From assembly GCA_964244295.1 (NCBI GenBank), contig CAXTIG010000053.1, forward strand, positions 1-41,247: a stretch of 41,247 nucleotides of DNA, in the 5' to 3' direction. Below, one piece after another: positions 1 to 8,553 of the stretch. A program made the translations under genes and the position numbers. Position 1 is the stretch's first letter; the number at the start of each line of letters is the position of its first letter. The stretch comes from JAJAZB01 sp964244295 (GTDB lineage Bacteria > Bacteroidota > Bacteroidia > Cytophagales > Spirosomataceae). Under the pieces are notes generated by a model. That model made no database searches. It was not told where the DNA came from and saw only the letters and a program-made list of their open reading frames with translations.

Positions 1-120
1 TACCTGACCACTCAGCGCATCATGGAAAAATGGACCATGCCGCTGGCGAATTGGGCCCTAACGGTTCACCAACTGTCGATTTTGTTCGGCGACCGTGTCA
101 GGCCGCACCTGAAGGTTTAA
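1..120 (+). CDS. IS256-family transposase, C-terminal end (cut by window edge)
   Basis: Frame 1 is open from the first base to a TAA at 118-120 and gives the last 39 residues of a protein. The segment reads MEKWTMPLANWALTVHQLSI and then a GDRV-type ending. This KWTMP-NW-hQLsI-F-RV pattern is how IS256 (mutator-type, DDE) transposases commonly end. The catalytic DDE residues lie upstream of the window, so I cannot tell whether the gene is intact. The short distance from the stop codon to the presumed insertion-sequence end (about 25-30 bp) also suits IS256. Identification rests on the C-terminal motif only. Confidence 0.72.
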   Translation, partial: YLTTQRIMEKWTMPLANWALTVHQLSILFGDRVRPHLKV

Positions 121-149
121 TCAATGACACACTTCGTTGAACATTCCCC
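1..149 (+). mobile_element. Right end of an IS256-like insertion sequence (partial)
   Basis: The transposase stop at 120 is followed by ACACACTTCGTTGAACATTC (126-145), which resembles the terminal inverted repeats of IS256-family elements (ACACA...GA-CA-TC-type ends). The outer boundary is probably near 147-149. The left end and the target duplication are outside the window, so the exact boundary cannot be confirmed here. Confidence 0.45.
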
Positions 150-153
150 GGTA

Positions 154-233
154 AACCGTTGAAACGGTTCCACCCATGCACCCCAACGGTCCGCCGCTGC
201 GGCCGCTCCTTTTCCCACCACTCAAGTGGTGGG
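154..233. repeat. Pair of REP-like hairpins between the IS end and the GH106 gene
   Basis: There are two short perfect palindromes. AACCGT-TGAA-ACGGTT lies at 154-169. CCCACCACT-CA-AGTGGTGGG lies at 214-233. They are joined by a 44-bp GC-rich spacer. Two compact hairpins side by side resemble REP/BIME units mobilised by RAYT-type transposases, but no RAYT gene is in the window. They also rule out reading the GH106 gene from an upstream ATG at 159, since that would translate the repeat. The rest of the gap (234-332) shows no convincing promoter. Confidence 0.5.
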
Positions 234-332
234 CTGATAAACTGGTCCTACACCCAATCAGGAGTATTTTTTCTCCGTCTGACGTTGCATTGCATACCCA
301 CCCCGCAACTGATTTTAGCGTTAAATTCCACC

Positions 333-2852
333 ATGAATTTCAAAATCACGGGTCAGGTTCTGGTTGTTCTGCTGGGTATCTGGGCACACCCCTCGGTCGC
401 TCAGTCCCTGAAGCAAGTTCCCCCGCCGGGGACCCTATCCCCGGCGGACCTGTTCCAGAACCCGCCCGAACGTGCCAAACCGGGGGTGCTGTGGATGTGG
501 ATGGGCGCTAACCTCAGCAAGCAGGGCATTACGGACGACCTGGAAGCGCTCAAGAAAGCAGGCTTCAACCGCACCACCATGTTCAGCCTGGCCGACGTGA
601 CCACCCCCTGGGCCTGTGAGATTGGCAAAAGCCCAACGCCCGAACTCATTTCCTGGACCGAACCCTGGTGGAAGCTGGTACGCCACGCGGCCGAAGAATC
701 GAAACGGCTGGGGATGGATTTCGGGATGTTCAACGGCCCGAGCTACGAATCCAGCGGCGGGGTCTGGATTACGCCCGAGCTGTCGATGCAGGAGATTTGC
801 TGGTCGCAGACGAAGCGGACCGGTAATCAGAAAACGGCGGTTGTTCTGAACCAGCCCAGGGTAAAGCTCCGGGGGCGTACGCCGTATCCGGTTTATAATC
901 CGAAAACGGGCCTGGTCGAGATTCCGGAAATTGAAGCCCGGGGAACGTATTACAAAGATATCGCGGTAGTCGCGCTGCCCGCCACGGGCCCGGTTACGAA
1001 AACAGATGCGATTGAGTTAACGGGAAAAATGAAGCCCAACGGACAACTGGACTGGGACGCCCCCGCCGGCGACTGGATTATCTACCGGTTCGGACACACC
1101 ACGACCGGAACCCTGATTCAGCCAGCCCAATGGCAGGCTACTGGCCTGGAGTGCGACAAAATGAGCCAGCAGGCCGTTGACTTCCACATGGATCACGTCA
1201 TCGGTGAAATCAAAAAACACCTCGGTGACCTGATCGGCACTGGATTTACGCATGTTCATTTTGATAGCTACGAAGCGGGCATGCCATCGTGGACACCAAA
1301 AATGCGCGAAGAATTTACTACCCGCCGGGGTTATGATCCGTTACCGTATCTGGTGGCGTTTGCTGGTCGGCGGATGGGTGGTAAGGAAGACTCTGTTCGA
1401 TTCCGGCAGGATTTCGACGCAACCATTAAAGACCTTCACCGGGATATTTATTTCACCACGCTCTCTAAAAAACTGAAAGCCGCCAACCTGACATTTTTGA
1501 GCGAACCCTACGGCGGCCCCTGGCGGCAGGGTGAAATCATGCCCCTGGTGCACAACGTAATGACCGAATTCTGGACGCACGGGGGTCAGTACGATCCCTA
1601 CGAACTCGACCCAACGGTGGCCGCGCTGCGAAAATCGGGGCAGAACATTGTAGAAGCCGAGGCGTTCACGGGCGATGCCAAAGACAGCCCCTGGACGGAA
1701 ACCCCCGCCTGGCTAAAACCCATTGGCGATGCCGCTTTCTGTGCGGGGGTCAATCGGCTGGTGTTGCATCGGTTTGTGCAGCAGCCCTGGGATGACCGCT
1801 ACAAGCCGGGGGCTACCATGGGCCGCTGGGGAACGCACTTCGACCGCACCCAAACCTGGTGGGAACCCGGTAAGGCGCTGGTTGCTTACTGGCATCGCTG
1901 TCAGGCGCTGCTGCAATGGGGACGTATCGCCGAGCCGATAAACGCCGATTTCAACGCAGTCACGACCTATGGAAAGGCGACGATCCGGAGTATTCACCGG
2001 CACGAAGGCACCACCGACCTTTATTTCGTGGCCAACACGGCTCGTGAAGCTGGCTCGGCTACCTGCACCTTCCGGGTAACGGACAGGCAACCCGAACTCT
2101 GGGACCCCGTCACCGGCACCATGCGCACGTTGACTCAATTCGAGAACGGGAACGGCACGACGACGATACCGCTCCACTTTGCCGAAGCCCAGAGCTTCTT
2201 TATCGTCTTCCGCGATAAAGCGGTCACGCCCGCTGCACCAAAAGTTACTTTTTCCAACCCCAGCGAAATAGCCCCCCTCACCGGCCCGTGGAAGGTTACG
2301 TTCGATCCAGCCTGGGGTGGCCCGGCCCAGGCCGTTGCGTTCGCCAAACTCGACGATTGGACAACCCGCCCCGAACCGGGTATCCGCTACTTCAGCGGTA
2401 CGGCGGTGTACCGGCAGTCGTTTAATCTGCCCTCCACGCACCTCGCCACAACCGAAGGAGCAACGTACCTTGATTTAGGGGTCGTTCATCACGTAGCCCG
2501 GGTGTTTATCAACAACCAGGACCTGGGCGTCGTCTGGACGGCGCCGTGGCGCGTGAAGGTACCGGCGGGTTTACTGAAAGCCAATAGGAACCAAGTCATT
2601 GTGGAGGTCACGAACGTCTGGGCGAATCGGCTGATTGGCGATGAGCAAGAACCCGCCGACTGCGAATGGCTACCCGGCCATCTGGACAAGGCCAGCGGGT
2701 ATTTAAAAGAATTTCCGGATTGGTTTCTCCGTAACCAACCCCGTCCTTCCAGGGGGCGGTACTGCTTTACCACCTGGAATTATTTCACCAAAGATTCTCC
2801 GCTGGTGCCGTCGGGCTTGTTAGGACCGGTGCGGATAATGCGGGAACGGTAG
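333..2852 (+). CDS. Secreted GH106-type alpha-L-rhamnosidase
   Basis: This 839-residue protein probably removes terminal L-rhamnose from plant or microbial glycans outside the cytoplasm. The ATG at 333 is chosen because it opens directly into a signal peptide (residues 1-24, ending ...HPSVAQ); the same frame extends back to 159, but through repeat DNA. The mature start has the PGVLWMWMGANLS and LKKAGFNRTTMF segments typical of the GH106 barrel. Acid-rich segments that could hold the catalytic carboxylates lie near residues 307-316 (HFDSYEAG), 387-395 (LSEPYGG) and 440-450 (VEAEAFTG); I cannot say which act. The C-terminal ~125 residues form a beta-sandwich, galactose-binding-like region (VFINNQDLGVVWTAPWRV). 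A GH78 gene follows after 35 bp, so the two probably form one operon with related substrates. Family assignment is from recall, without a search. Confidence 0.82.
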   Translation: MNFKITGQVLVVLLGIWAHPSVAQSLKQVPPPGTLSPADLFQNPPERAKPGVLWMWMGANLSKQGITDDLEALKKAGFNRTTMFSLADVTTPWACEIGKSPTPELISWTEPWWKLVRHAAEESKRLGMDFGMFNGPSYESSGGVWITPELSMQEICWSQTKRTGNQKTAVVLNQPRVKLRGRTPYPVYNPKTGLVEIPEIEARGTYYKDIAVVALPATGPVTKTDAIELTGKMKPNGQLDWDAPAGDWIIYRFGHTTTGTLIQPAQWQATGLECDKMSQQAVDFHMDHVIGEIKKHLGDLIGTGFTHVHFDSYEAGMPSWTPKMREEFTTRRGYDPLPYLVAFAGRRMGGKEDSVRFRQDFDATIKDLHRDIYFTTLSKKLKAANLTFLSEPYGGPWRQGEIMPLVHNVMTEFWTHGGQYDPYELDPTVAALRKSGQNIVEAEAFTGDAKDSPWTETPAWLKPIGDAAFCAGVNRLVLHRFVQQPWDDRYKPGATMGRWGTHFDRTQTWWEPGKALVAYWHRCQALLQWGRIAEPINADFNAVTTYGKATIRSIHRHEGTTDLYFVANTAREAGSATCTFRVTDRQPELWDPVTGTMRTLTQFENGNGTTTIPLHFAEAQSFFIVFRDKAVTPAAPKVTFSNPSEIAPLTGPWKVTFDPAWGGPAQAVAFAKLDDWTTRPEPGIRYFSGTAVYRQSFNLPSTHLATTEGATYLDLGVVHHVARVFINNQDLGVVWTAPWRVKVPAGLLKANRNQVIVEVTNVWANRLIGDEQEPADCEWLPGHLDKASGYLKEFPDWFLRNQPRPSRGRYCFTTWNYFTKDSPLVPSGLLGPVRIMRER

Positions 2853-2887
2853 AAACCTAAGCAACTTACTGACATTCACCTACTAAA

Positions 2888-5683
2888 ATGCGATTTCTAT
2901 CCGCCTTTCTGCTCCTGACCGGGTGTGCTTTCCTGCTCGGTGCCCAGGCGCTGGGTCAGGTAACGCCCACCCACCTACGTTGCGAATTCAGCGAAAATCC
3001 GCTGGGTATCGAAGCCCCGAACCCTCGCCTGAGTTGGCAGTTGCAATCTCCTCAGCGCAATCAGCGGCAAACGGCCTACCGGGTGCTGGTGGCCGATTCG
3101 CCGGAGCAGTTGCAAAAGCAACAGGGCAATCTGTGGGATTCGGGTCGGCAATCCGCTGACCAGTCGCTGCTGGTCCCATACGCCGGGAAGCCCCTGGCGG
3201 CGGCAAAGCCGTACTTCTGGAAAGTGCAGGTCTGGGATAAAGCGGGCCGACCCTCCGCCTGGAGTGCGGTGGGGCACTGGCGGATGGGCTTACCCACGAC
3301 GCAGGATTGGGGCAACGCGCAGTGGATTGCCTTGGAAAAGATGGATTCGGCCAAGCGAATCGTGCCCGCCGTGGAGTTTGGCAATACGCTCGAATCCCAA
3401 CACAGCCGCCCCGATCTGGTGACGGCTACGAATGCACTTCCGCAGTTCAGAAAGGAAATTATCGTGCGAAAACCGGTCCGAAGTGCCACGGCGTTTGTAT
3501 CGGGACTGGGGCATTTCGAGTTGTTTCTGAATGGCCGCAAAGTGGGTGATCACGTGCTGGACCCCGGCTGGACGCAGTACGATCGGGTAGCGCAGTACGT
3601 AACCTTCGACCTCACCCCCCAACTCAAAAGCGGAGCCAATGCCTTCGGCGTGATGCTGGGCAACGGGTTCTTCAACATTCCCAACGAACGGTACAAAAAG
3701 CTGCTCGTGACCTACGGCTACCCGATGTTCATCACCCACATCCGCATCGAATACGCCGATGGCACGACGCAGACGGTCGGGAGCGACGTAAGTTGGAAAG
3801 CCACCCCAAGCCCGATTACGTTCAGCAGCGTATTCGGCGGCGAAGACTACGATGCCACGCGGGAGCAAACCGGCTGGATGAAGGCCGGTTTCAACGACCA
3901 ATCCTGGCAAACGCCGGTGGTGGTGCAGGGGTCACCCCGGCTTTCGGCGCAGGAGCAGGAGCCAATTAAAATGTACGAAACGTTTACGGCAGGTCGGCCC
4001 AAAAGTCCAAAGAAGGGCGTTTGGGTGTACGATCTGGGGCAAAATATGTCAGGCCTCCCGCAACTGACCGTCACCGGTTCGCGGGGGGCCAGGGTAAAAC
4101 TAACCCCCGCCGAACTCCTCACCGACAGCAGCCTCGCCGACCAGCGGGCAGTAGGACCGGTGGTGTTTTTTACCTACACCCTGCGAGGATCGGCCTCTGA
4201 AACCTGGCATCCCCAGTTTACCTACTACGGCTTTCGCTACGTGCAGGTGGAAGGGGCCGTTCCGGCGGGTGAGCCAAACCCCGACCGGTTGCCCGTCATT
4301 CAGGAAATCAAGGGCTTGCACACCCGCAATGCCGCCCGGCGGGTTGGGTCGTTCGTGAGTTCCAGTGCGCTGTTCAACCGCATCGACACGCTTATCGACT
4401 GGGGCATCAAAAGCAACCTGGCCAGCGTACTGACCGACTGCCCGCACCGCGAAAAACTCGGCTGGCTGGAGCAGACGCACCTCATGGGCGGCTCGGTTCG
4501 CTACACGTACGACGTGGCCCGTTTTTTCCGAAAAACCATTCACGACATGCAACAGGCGCAAACCCCCGACGGGCTGATTCCCAGCATCGCGCCGGAATAC
4601 CCCCGGTTCGGGGGTGGTTTTCGCGACTCGCCTGAGTGGGGTAGTGCCGCCGTGATTCTGCCCTGGTACCTCTACCAATGGTACGGCGACCGCCAACTGC
4701 TGACGGAAAGCTACCCCATGATGCAGAAGTACGTCGCCTACCTGGCGACCAAAGCCAAAAACAACCTCCTGACCCATGGCCTCGGCGACTGGTACGACCT
4801 CGGTCCGAAGCCGCCCGGCGTTTCGCAGCTTACGCCCCGTGGCATCACGGCCACGGCCACGTACTACTACGACCTGACGATCCTCGCCCAGATCGCCCGG
4901 CTGCTCGGCAAACCCGACGACGCCACCCGCTACGAGCAACTGGCGATCGCCGTGAAACAGGCGTTCAATCAAGCGTATTACAATCCCAAAACGGCGCAGT
5001 ACGGCACGGGAAGCCAGACTGCCAACGCCATGGCCTTGTACATGAAGTTGGTCGAACCCGAAAACCGGGCGGCCGTTTCGGCCAACCTGATCAGCGAAAT
5101 CAAAGGCCGTGACAACAGCCTGACGGCTGGCGACGTGGGGTACCGCTACCTGCTGCTCGCCCTGGGTCAGGCGGGGGCATCCGACGTGATTTTTGCCATG
5201 AACAGCCGGACCGACGTGCCGGGCTACGGCTACCAATTGGTGAAAGGCGCCACCGCTCTGACCGAGTCCTGGCAGGCCAATCACGACGCTTCCAACAACC
5301 ACCTGATGCTGGGCCACCTGATGGAATGGTTTTACGCCCAATTAGCGGGCATTCAGGAAGCGGAATCGTCGGTAGCAGGCAAGGAGTGGGTTATTTACCC
5401 AAAACTGGTGGGCGACATCACCACCGTCGACGCCAGCTACGAATCGCCCTACGGCCGGGTGAGCAGCCAGTGGAAAAAGCTGGCTTCCCAGGTGGAGTTA
5501 ATGGTCGAGATTCCCGTCAATACCACTGCGACGGTGTACGTCCCGGCGAAGAATTCGACGGTAGTGACCGAAAGCGGTACACCCGTTCGCCAGGCGAAAG
5601 ACGTTCATTTTTTAAAGCAGGAAGCGGGGTACGCCATGTATCGGGTCGGTTCAGGAAGGTATACGTTTCGGGCTGCGCCGTAG
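2888..5683 (+). CDS. Secreted GH78 alpha-L-rhamnosidase
   Basis: This 931-residue enzyme has a signal peptide (about 1-23, ...GAQALGQ). It would hydrolyse alpha-L-rhamnosides by inversion. The order is an N-terminal Ig-like domain starting HLRCEFSENPLGIE, a carbohydrate-binding/Bac_rhamnosid_N region around 150-330, an (alpha/alpha)6 catalytic barrel (about 480-830) and a C-terminal beta-sandwich (KEWVIYPKLVGDI onward). The signature DCPHREKLGW starts at D517. D517 and E522 keep the spacing of the D567/E572 pair of Bacillus RhaB. E793 in LTESWQ fits the proposed general base. The third RhaB acid (D579) falls on Q529, next to E528, as in GWLEQ-type relatives. It lies 35 bp after the GH106 gene on the same strand and ends 12 bp from the convergent RidA gene, with no terminator visible between them. 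Confidence 0.93.
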   Translation: MRFLSAFLLLTGCAFLLGAQALGQVTPTHLRCEFSENPLGIEAPNPRLSWQLQSPQRNQRQTAYRVLVADSPEQLQKQQGNLWDSGRQSADQSLLVPYAGKPLAAAKPYFWKVQVWDKAGRPSAWSAVGHWRMGLPTTQDWGNAQWIALEKMDSAKRIVPAVEFGNTLESQHSRPDLVTATNALPQFRKEIIVRKPVRSATAFVSGLGHFELFLNGRKVGDHVLDPGWTQYDRVAQYVTFDLTPQLKSGANAFGVMLGNGFFNIPNERYKKLLVTYGYPMFITHIRIEYADGTTQTVGSDVSWKATPSPITFSSVFGGEDYDATREQTGWMKAGFNDQSWQTPVVVQGSPRLSAQEQEPIKMYETFTAGRPKSPKKGVWVYDLGQNMSGLPQLTVTGSRGARVKLTPAELLTDSSLADQRAVGPVVFFTYTLRGSASETWHPQFTYYGFRYVQVEGAVPAGEPNPDRLPVIQEIKGLHTRNAARRVGSFVSSSALFNRIDTLIDWGIKSNLASVLTDCPHREKLGWLEQTHLMGGSVRYTYDVARFFRKTIHDMQQAQTPDGLIPSIAPEYPRFGGGFRDSPEWGSAAVILPWYLYQWYGDRQLLTESYPMMQKYVAYLATKAKNNLLTHGLGDWYDLGPKPPGVSQLTPRGITATATYYYDLTILAQIARLLGKPDDATRYEQLAIAVKQAFNQAYYNPKTAQYGTGSQTANAMALYMKLVEPENRAAVSANLISEIKGRDNSLTAGDVGYRYLLLALGQAGASDVIFAMNSRTDVPGYGYQLVKGATALTESWQANHDASNNHLMLGHLMEWFYAQLAGIQEAESSVAGKEWVIYPKLVGDITTVDASYESPYGRVSSQWKKLASQVELMVEIPVNTTATVYVPAKNSTVVTESGTPVRQAKDVHFLKQEAGYAMYRVGSGRYTFRAAP

Positions 5684-5695
5684 GAAGCGTCCATT

Positions 5696-6073
5696 TCACT
5701 CCCCCACCGCCGCCACGCAATCCATCTCAATCCCACAGCCGTAGTGCAGCGGGTTGCAGGGCACCACGGCGCGGGCCGGGCGGTGCTCGCCGAAACCCTT
5801 CGCCAGCACGCCGTTGACCACTGGCCAATGGGCGATGTCAGCCACGAAGACGGTCAGCTTGAGTACGTGCTGCAAATCGCTCCCGGCGGCCAGCAGCACC
5901 CGTTCGAGGTTGTGAAGGCACAGTTCGGTTTGTTCTTCGATGGAGCCAAGTTGGGCTTCGCCATCGGCCCCGACGGGCAACTGACCCGATACGTACACCG
6001 TGCCGTTGTGGACGATGCCGGGGGCGTAGTGGCCCCTGGGTTGGGGCAGGTCGGAAGGGTAGATTTTTTCCAC
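5696..6073 (-). CDS. ridA: RidA/YjgF family enamine/imine deaminase
   Basis: This is a 125-residue cytoplasmic protein of the usual Rid length. RidA hydrolyses 2-aminoacrylate and 2-aminocrotonate released by PLP dehydratases, protecting other PLP enzymes from damage. Visible features are VSGQLP (28-33), the RPARAVV motif with R101, and E116 in GIEMDCVA. The R101-to-E116 distance of 15 matches the R105/E120 pair of E. coli RidA, supporting an active deaminase rather than a degenerate Rid paralogue. The gene lies downstream of a threonine/serine dehydratase on the same strand, a pairing that makes metabolic sense, but the 151-bp gap between them contains a long hairpin. The 3' end is 12 bp from the convergent GH78 gene. 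Confidence 0.9.
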   Translation of the reverse strand: MEKIYPSDLPQPRGHYAPGIVHNGTVYVSGQLPVGADGEAQLGSIEEQTELCLHNLERVLLAAGSDLQHVLKLTVFVADIAHWPVVNGVLAKGFGEHRPARAVVPCNPLHYGCGIEMDCVAAVGE

Positions 6074-6107
6074 GGTGACGAAGAAGCAGTTTGAAAGTTA
6101 GGAGTCC

Positions 6108-6202
6108 GCTGTCATCCCGAGGAACGAGGGATCTTTCGAGGCAGACTTCCAAGTGATCGGGAGGCCAAAGGCGAAAGATCCCTCGTTCCTCGGGATGACA
6201 GC
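6108..6202. repeat. Long inverted repeat, 31-bp perfect arms (GTCATCC family)
   Basis: Arms at 6108-6138 and 6172-6202 are perfect reverse complements, starting GCTGTCATCCCGAGGAACGA. The loop is 33 bp and begins AGGCAGA. It lies between the dehydratase and ridA genes. It lacks a T-tract directly after the stem, so if it affects transcription or mRNA ends it is not a textbook terminator. Its inner module (ATCTTTCG-GGCAGA ... AGGCGAAAGATCC) recurs in the element at 32416-32515. Confidence 0.93.
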
Positions 6203-6224
6203 CTGATTTTTTCCACTACAAGAT

Positions 6225-7184
6225 TTAGGCGGCGGAAAACCAGGTGCCAAGTTTAGCCAAATCCACGTTCCCGCCAGTGAGAATAATGCCGACCCGCTTT
6301 CCGGCGAAGCGATCGGGGTAGCGCAACACGGCCGCCAGGGGCACCACGCAACTGGGTTCGACCACGATTTTCATGCGTTCGTACACCAGCCGCAGGGCGG
6401 CCAGAATTTCCGTGTCGCTCACCAGCAGAATTTCCCGGACGTGCTCGCGGATGATAGACAGGGTTTTATCGCCGAGGTTGGTCAGCAGCCCGTCGGCGAT
6501 GGTGTCCACGTAGGGCGCTTTTTCAATTTTTCCGCTTTTCAGCGAAAGCACCGCATCGGCGGCCCCTTCCGGCTCCCCGGCGTACACGACGGTGCCGGGC
6601 GAAAAATACGCCGCGCTCAAGGCCGTGCCCGATAGCAACCCGCCCCCGCCCACCGGGGCCACGAGCACGTTGAGCGGCCCGGTTTCTTCGAGCAATTCCT
6701 TCGCGCAGGTGGCCTGCCCGGCAATGACCCGCTCGTCGTTGAAGGGGTGAACGAAGGCCGCCCCCGTGCGCTCTACCACGGCCCGCAACGTGCTTTCGCG
6801 GGCTTCGAGGGTGGGGTCACAGAGCGTAATTTCCGCGCCGTACCCGGCCACGGCCTCGATTTTCACGCGGGGCGAATTGCTCGGCATCACCACGTAGGCG
6901 GGTACGCCCACCGCCCGGGCGGCGTAGGCAATGGCCTGGGCGTGGTTGCCGGAGGAGTGCGTGGCCACGCCGCGCTGCCGTTGCTCCGGCGAGAGCGAGA
7001 GCACGGCGTTCATGCCTCCCCGAATTTTGAAGGCCCCGATTTTCTGGAAATTTTCGCACTTGAAAAACAGGCTGGCCCCGGCCAGGCGGTCGAGGGTCTG
7101 CGAGGTGAGGACGGGCGTGCGGTGAATGTAGGGCCGGATGCGCTCGTGGGCGGCTTCGATTTCGGCGCGGGTGGGTGCAGGCAT
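6225..7184 (-). CDS. Threonine/serine dehydratase (PLP, single-domain)
   Basis: This 319-residue fold-type II PLP enzyme is predicted to deaminate L-threonine (to 2-oxobutyrate) and/or L-serine (to pyruvate). The PLP lysine is K53 in GAFKIRG, the substrate/carboxylate loop is S77-S-G-N-H-A-Q83, and the phosphate-binding tetraglycine is G179-G182 in PVGGGGLLSG. The length fits the catalytic domain alone, without the C-terminal ACT-like domain of biosynthetic IlvA. A catabolic dehydratase or a serine racemase/dehydratase are therefore both possible. Such enzymes release enamine/imine intermediates, and a RidA homologue that removes them is the next gene. The ATG at 7184 is the natural start, with a long hairpin just upstream. 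Confidence 0.88.
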   Translation of the reverse strand: MPAPTRAEIEAAHERIRPYIHRTPVLTSQTLDRLAGASLFFKCENFQKIGAFKIRGGMNAVLSLSPEQRQRGVATHSSGNHAQAIAYAARAVGVPAYVVMPSNSPRVKIEAVAGYGAEITLCDPTLEARESTLRAVVERTGAAFVHPFNDERVIAGQATCAKELLEETGPLNVLVAPVGGGGLLSGTALSAAYFSPGTVVYAGEPEGAADAVLSLKSGKIEKAPYVDTIADGLLTNLGDKTLSIIREHVREILLVSDTEILAALRLVYERMKIVVEPSCVVPLAAVLRYPDRFAGKRVGIILTGGNVDLAKLGTWFSAA

Positions 7185-7220
7185 TATAAATGGGATAGGC
7201 TGACAAAAGTAGGGTAGTCA

Positions 7221-7322
7221 CGAAAAGGAAGAACAAGAAATGAAAAATAAGGAATGAAAAAGGGGTAGGCATTTTGCCCCTTTTTTTATTCCTTATTTTT
7301 CATTTCTTGTTCTTCCTTTTCG
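7221..7322. terminator. A/T-rich long inverted repeat with internal bidirectional terminator
   Basis: The arms 7221-7255 and 7288-7322 are perfect 35-bp reverse complements made of short A/G-rich words (GGAAGAACAAGAAATG). Inside them a G4/C4 stem flanked by A and T runs (AAAAAGGGG near 7257-7265, CCCCTTTTTTT at 7277-7287) extends the hairpin and gives a T-run on either strand. It sits directly after the phytase stop codon (7334, minus strand) and upstream of the dehydratase start, so a terminator for the phytase gene is the simplest reading. Confidence 0.82.
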
Positions 7323-7333
7323 ATCCTCCAACT

Positions 7334-8407
7334 TCAGCGCACCTCCCCCATCAAATCCTCCCAGCGGTACAACTGAAACGTCCGGTCGTCGCTCATGGCC
7401 ACGAACAGACCGTGGCGGAAGCGGGCGTTGAGGGGGACGGACACGGTCTCGGAACCGTCGCTTTGGGTGGCGCTCACGGGGATGGTTTTTACGTGGATAT
7501 GCTCGTAAGGCTTCTGCGGCGTGCCTTCGCGCCGGAACACCTGGAAGCGGTTGGCACCCTGGTCGGAAACGAGCAGGTAGCCGGTGCTATCGGTGGTTTC
7601 GTAAATCGAAATGCCTTCGTGATCTTCGGCGAAACCCGTCGTGGCGAAGAGGGCCAGTTCGGCATTGCCTTTCGCCGGGTCGGCGTGGTACTGGCGCACG
7701 CCCTTGCCTTCGTCGGAATAGTACACGTAGCCGAGTTTGTCGTCCACGGCGATGGCTTCGATTTCCTTCAGGCCGCTGTACTGCCCGAACTTCCGCAGCA
7801 GCGTGGCCCGTACTTTTCCGCTGCCGTCGTCGTCGAGGCGGTATTGCCAGAGGTAGCTGCCGTCGGTCGGGCCGTTTTTCCGACCCACGATGGCCTGGAT
7901 TTCGCCGGTTTTGGTCTTGCACAGCGCGATGCCCATCAAATCGCGGAACATCGGCCCGGTTTCGCCAACGAACATTTCCAGACCGCCGCCGTCCACGGGT
8001 TTCATGTCGGGGAGGGAGAAAATGCGGAGTTTGTGGGTGAACCGCTCGGTCACGACGGCGATGTCGGTGGGTTTTCCGGCCAGGGTAAGGCCGTATTCCA
8101 CGTCCACGTTGTCGGGGCGCTGGAGGGGTTTGACCGATTTTTCGGGAATCAGTTTTCCGGCTAAATCGAAAACGTACAGCCCGCCGTCCTGCTCCTTGTC
8201 GGTGCCGATAATCAGACTTTTAGCTGGGTCTTGCGGGTTAATCCACACGGCGGGGTCGTCGGTGTCGTGGGGCACGGGGTCGGTCACGACGACGGGTTTC
8301 ACCGCCGATGTTTCCGTTCCGGTCGGGGTCGTGACGCCGTGTCGGGCTTCGGTTCGGCAGCTTTGGAGGGCGGCGAGGAGGGCGAGGGAACGAAGGAAGT
8401 TTTTCAA
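7334..8407 (-). CDS. Beta-propeller phytase (3-phytase), lipoprotein
   Basis: This 357-residue protein is predicted to hydrolyse phytate or other phosphate esters at the cell surface using Ca2+ bound in a six-bladed propeller. Family motifs are DTDDPAVW (48-55), VVTERFTHKLRIF, YSDEGKGVRQY and DHEGISIY. I place the start at a TTG (8407). It opens a short lipoprotein signal (MKNFLRSLALLAALQSC, lipid cysteine C17), whereas the in-frame ATG at 8542 would require translating the inverted repeat 8426-8539. The lipobox LQSC has an unusual Q, tolerable in Bacteroidota. It lies third in a minus-strand series after a TonB-dependent receptor and a beta-helix lipoprotein. Phytases of this family are known to neighbour TonB receptors, so this set probably serves phosphate acquisition. 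Confidence 0.88.
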   Translation of the reverse strand: MKNFLRSLALLAALQSCRTEARHGVTTPTGTETSAVKPVVVTDPVPHDTDDPAVWINPQDPAKSLIIGTDKEQDGGLYVFDLAGKLIPEKSVKPLQRPDNVDVEYGLTLAGKPTDIAVVTERFTHKLRIFSLPDMKPVDGGGLEMFVGETGPMFRDLMGIALCKTKTGEIQAIVGRKNGPTDGSYLWQYRLDDDGSGKVRATLLRKFGQYSGLKEIEAIAVDDKLGYVYYSDEGKGVRQYHADPAKGNAELALFATTGFAEDHEGISIYETTDSTGYLLVSDQGANRFQVFRREGTPQKPYEHIHVKTIPVSATQSDGSETVSVPLNARFRHGLFVAMSDDRTFQLYRWEDLMGEVR

Positions 8408-8425
8408 CGAAAAAATTGGTTCAGC

Positions 8426-8539
8426 TATCGTAGGGGCAACCCCGGGCGGCGTTCCGCTTGCGGTTGCCCGAAACGGCTCCCATCCGAGAGGCCAGGGGCA
8501 ACCGCAAGCGGAACGCCGCCCGGGGTTGCCCCTACGATA
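8426..8539. repeat. Long inverted repeat, 44-bp perfect arms
   Basis: Arms 8426-8469 and 8496-8539 match perfectly, beginning TATCGTAGGGGCAACCCCGG. The loop is 26 bp. This is the longest perfect stem in the window and the only copy of this sequence type, related in style to GTAGGGGCAACC dispersed repeats seen in several phyla. It fills the gap between the beta-helix lipoprotein and phytase genes and can be misread as an N-terminal extension of the phytase. Confidence 0.94.
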
Positions 8540-8553
8540 CAAATCAGGAATAA

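Noticed and set aside
159..332. Upstream in-frame extension of the GH106 protein
   Set aside because: It would translate REP-like hairpins, and the signal peptide begins at 333.
4100..5341. 413-residue minus-strand open frame opposite GH78
   Set aside because: It overlaps the GH78 catalytic domain and shows no family resemblance.
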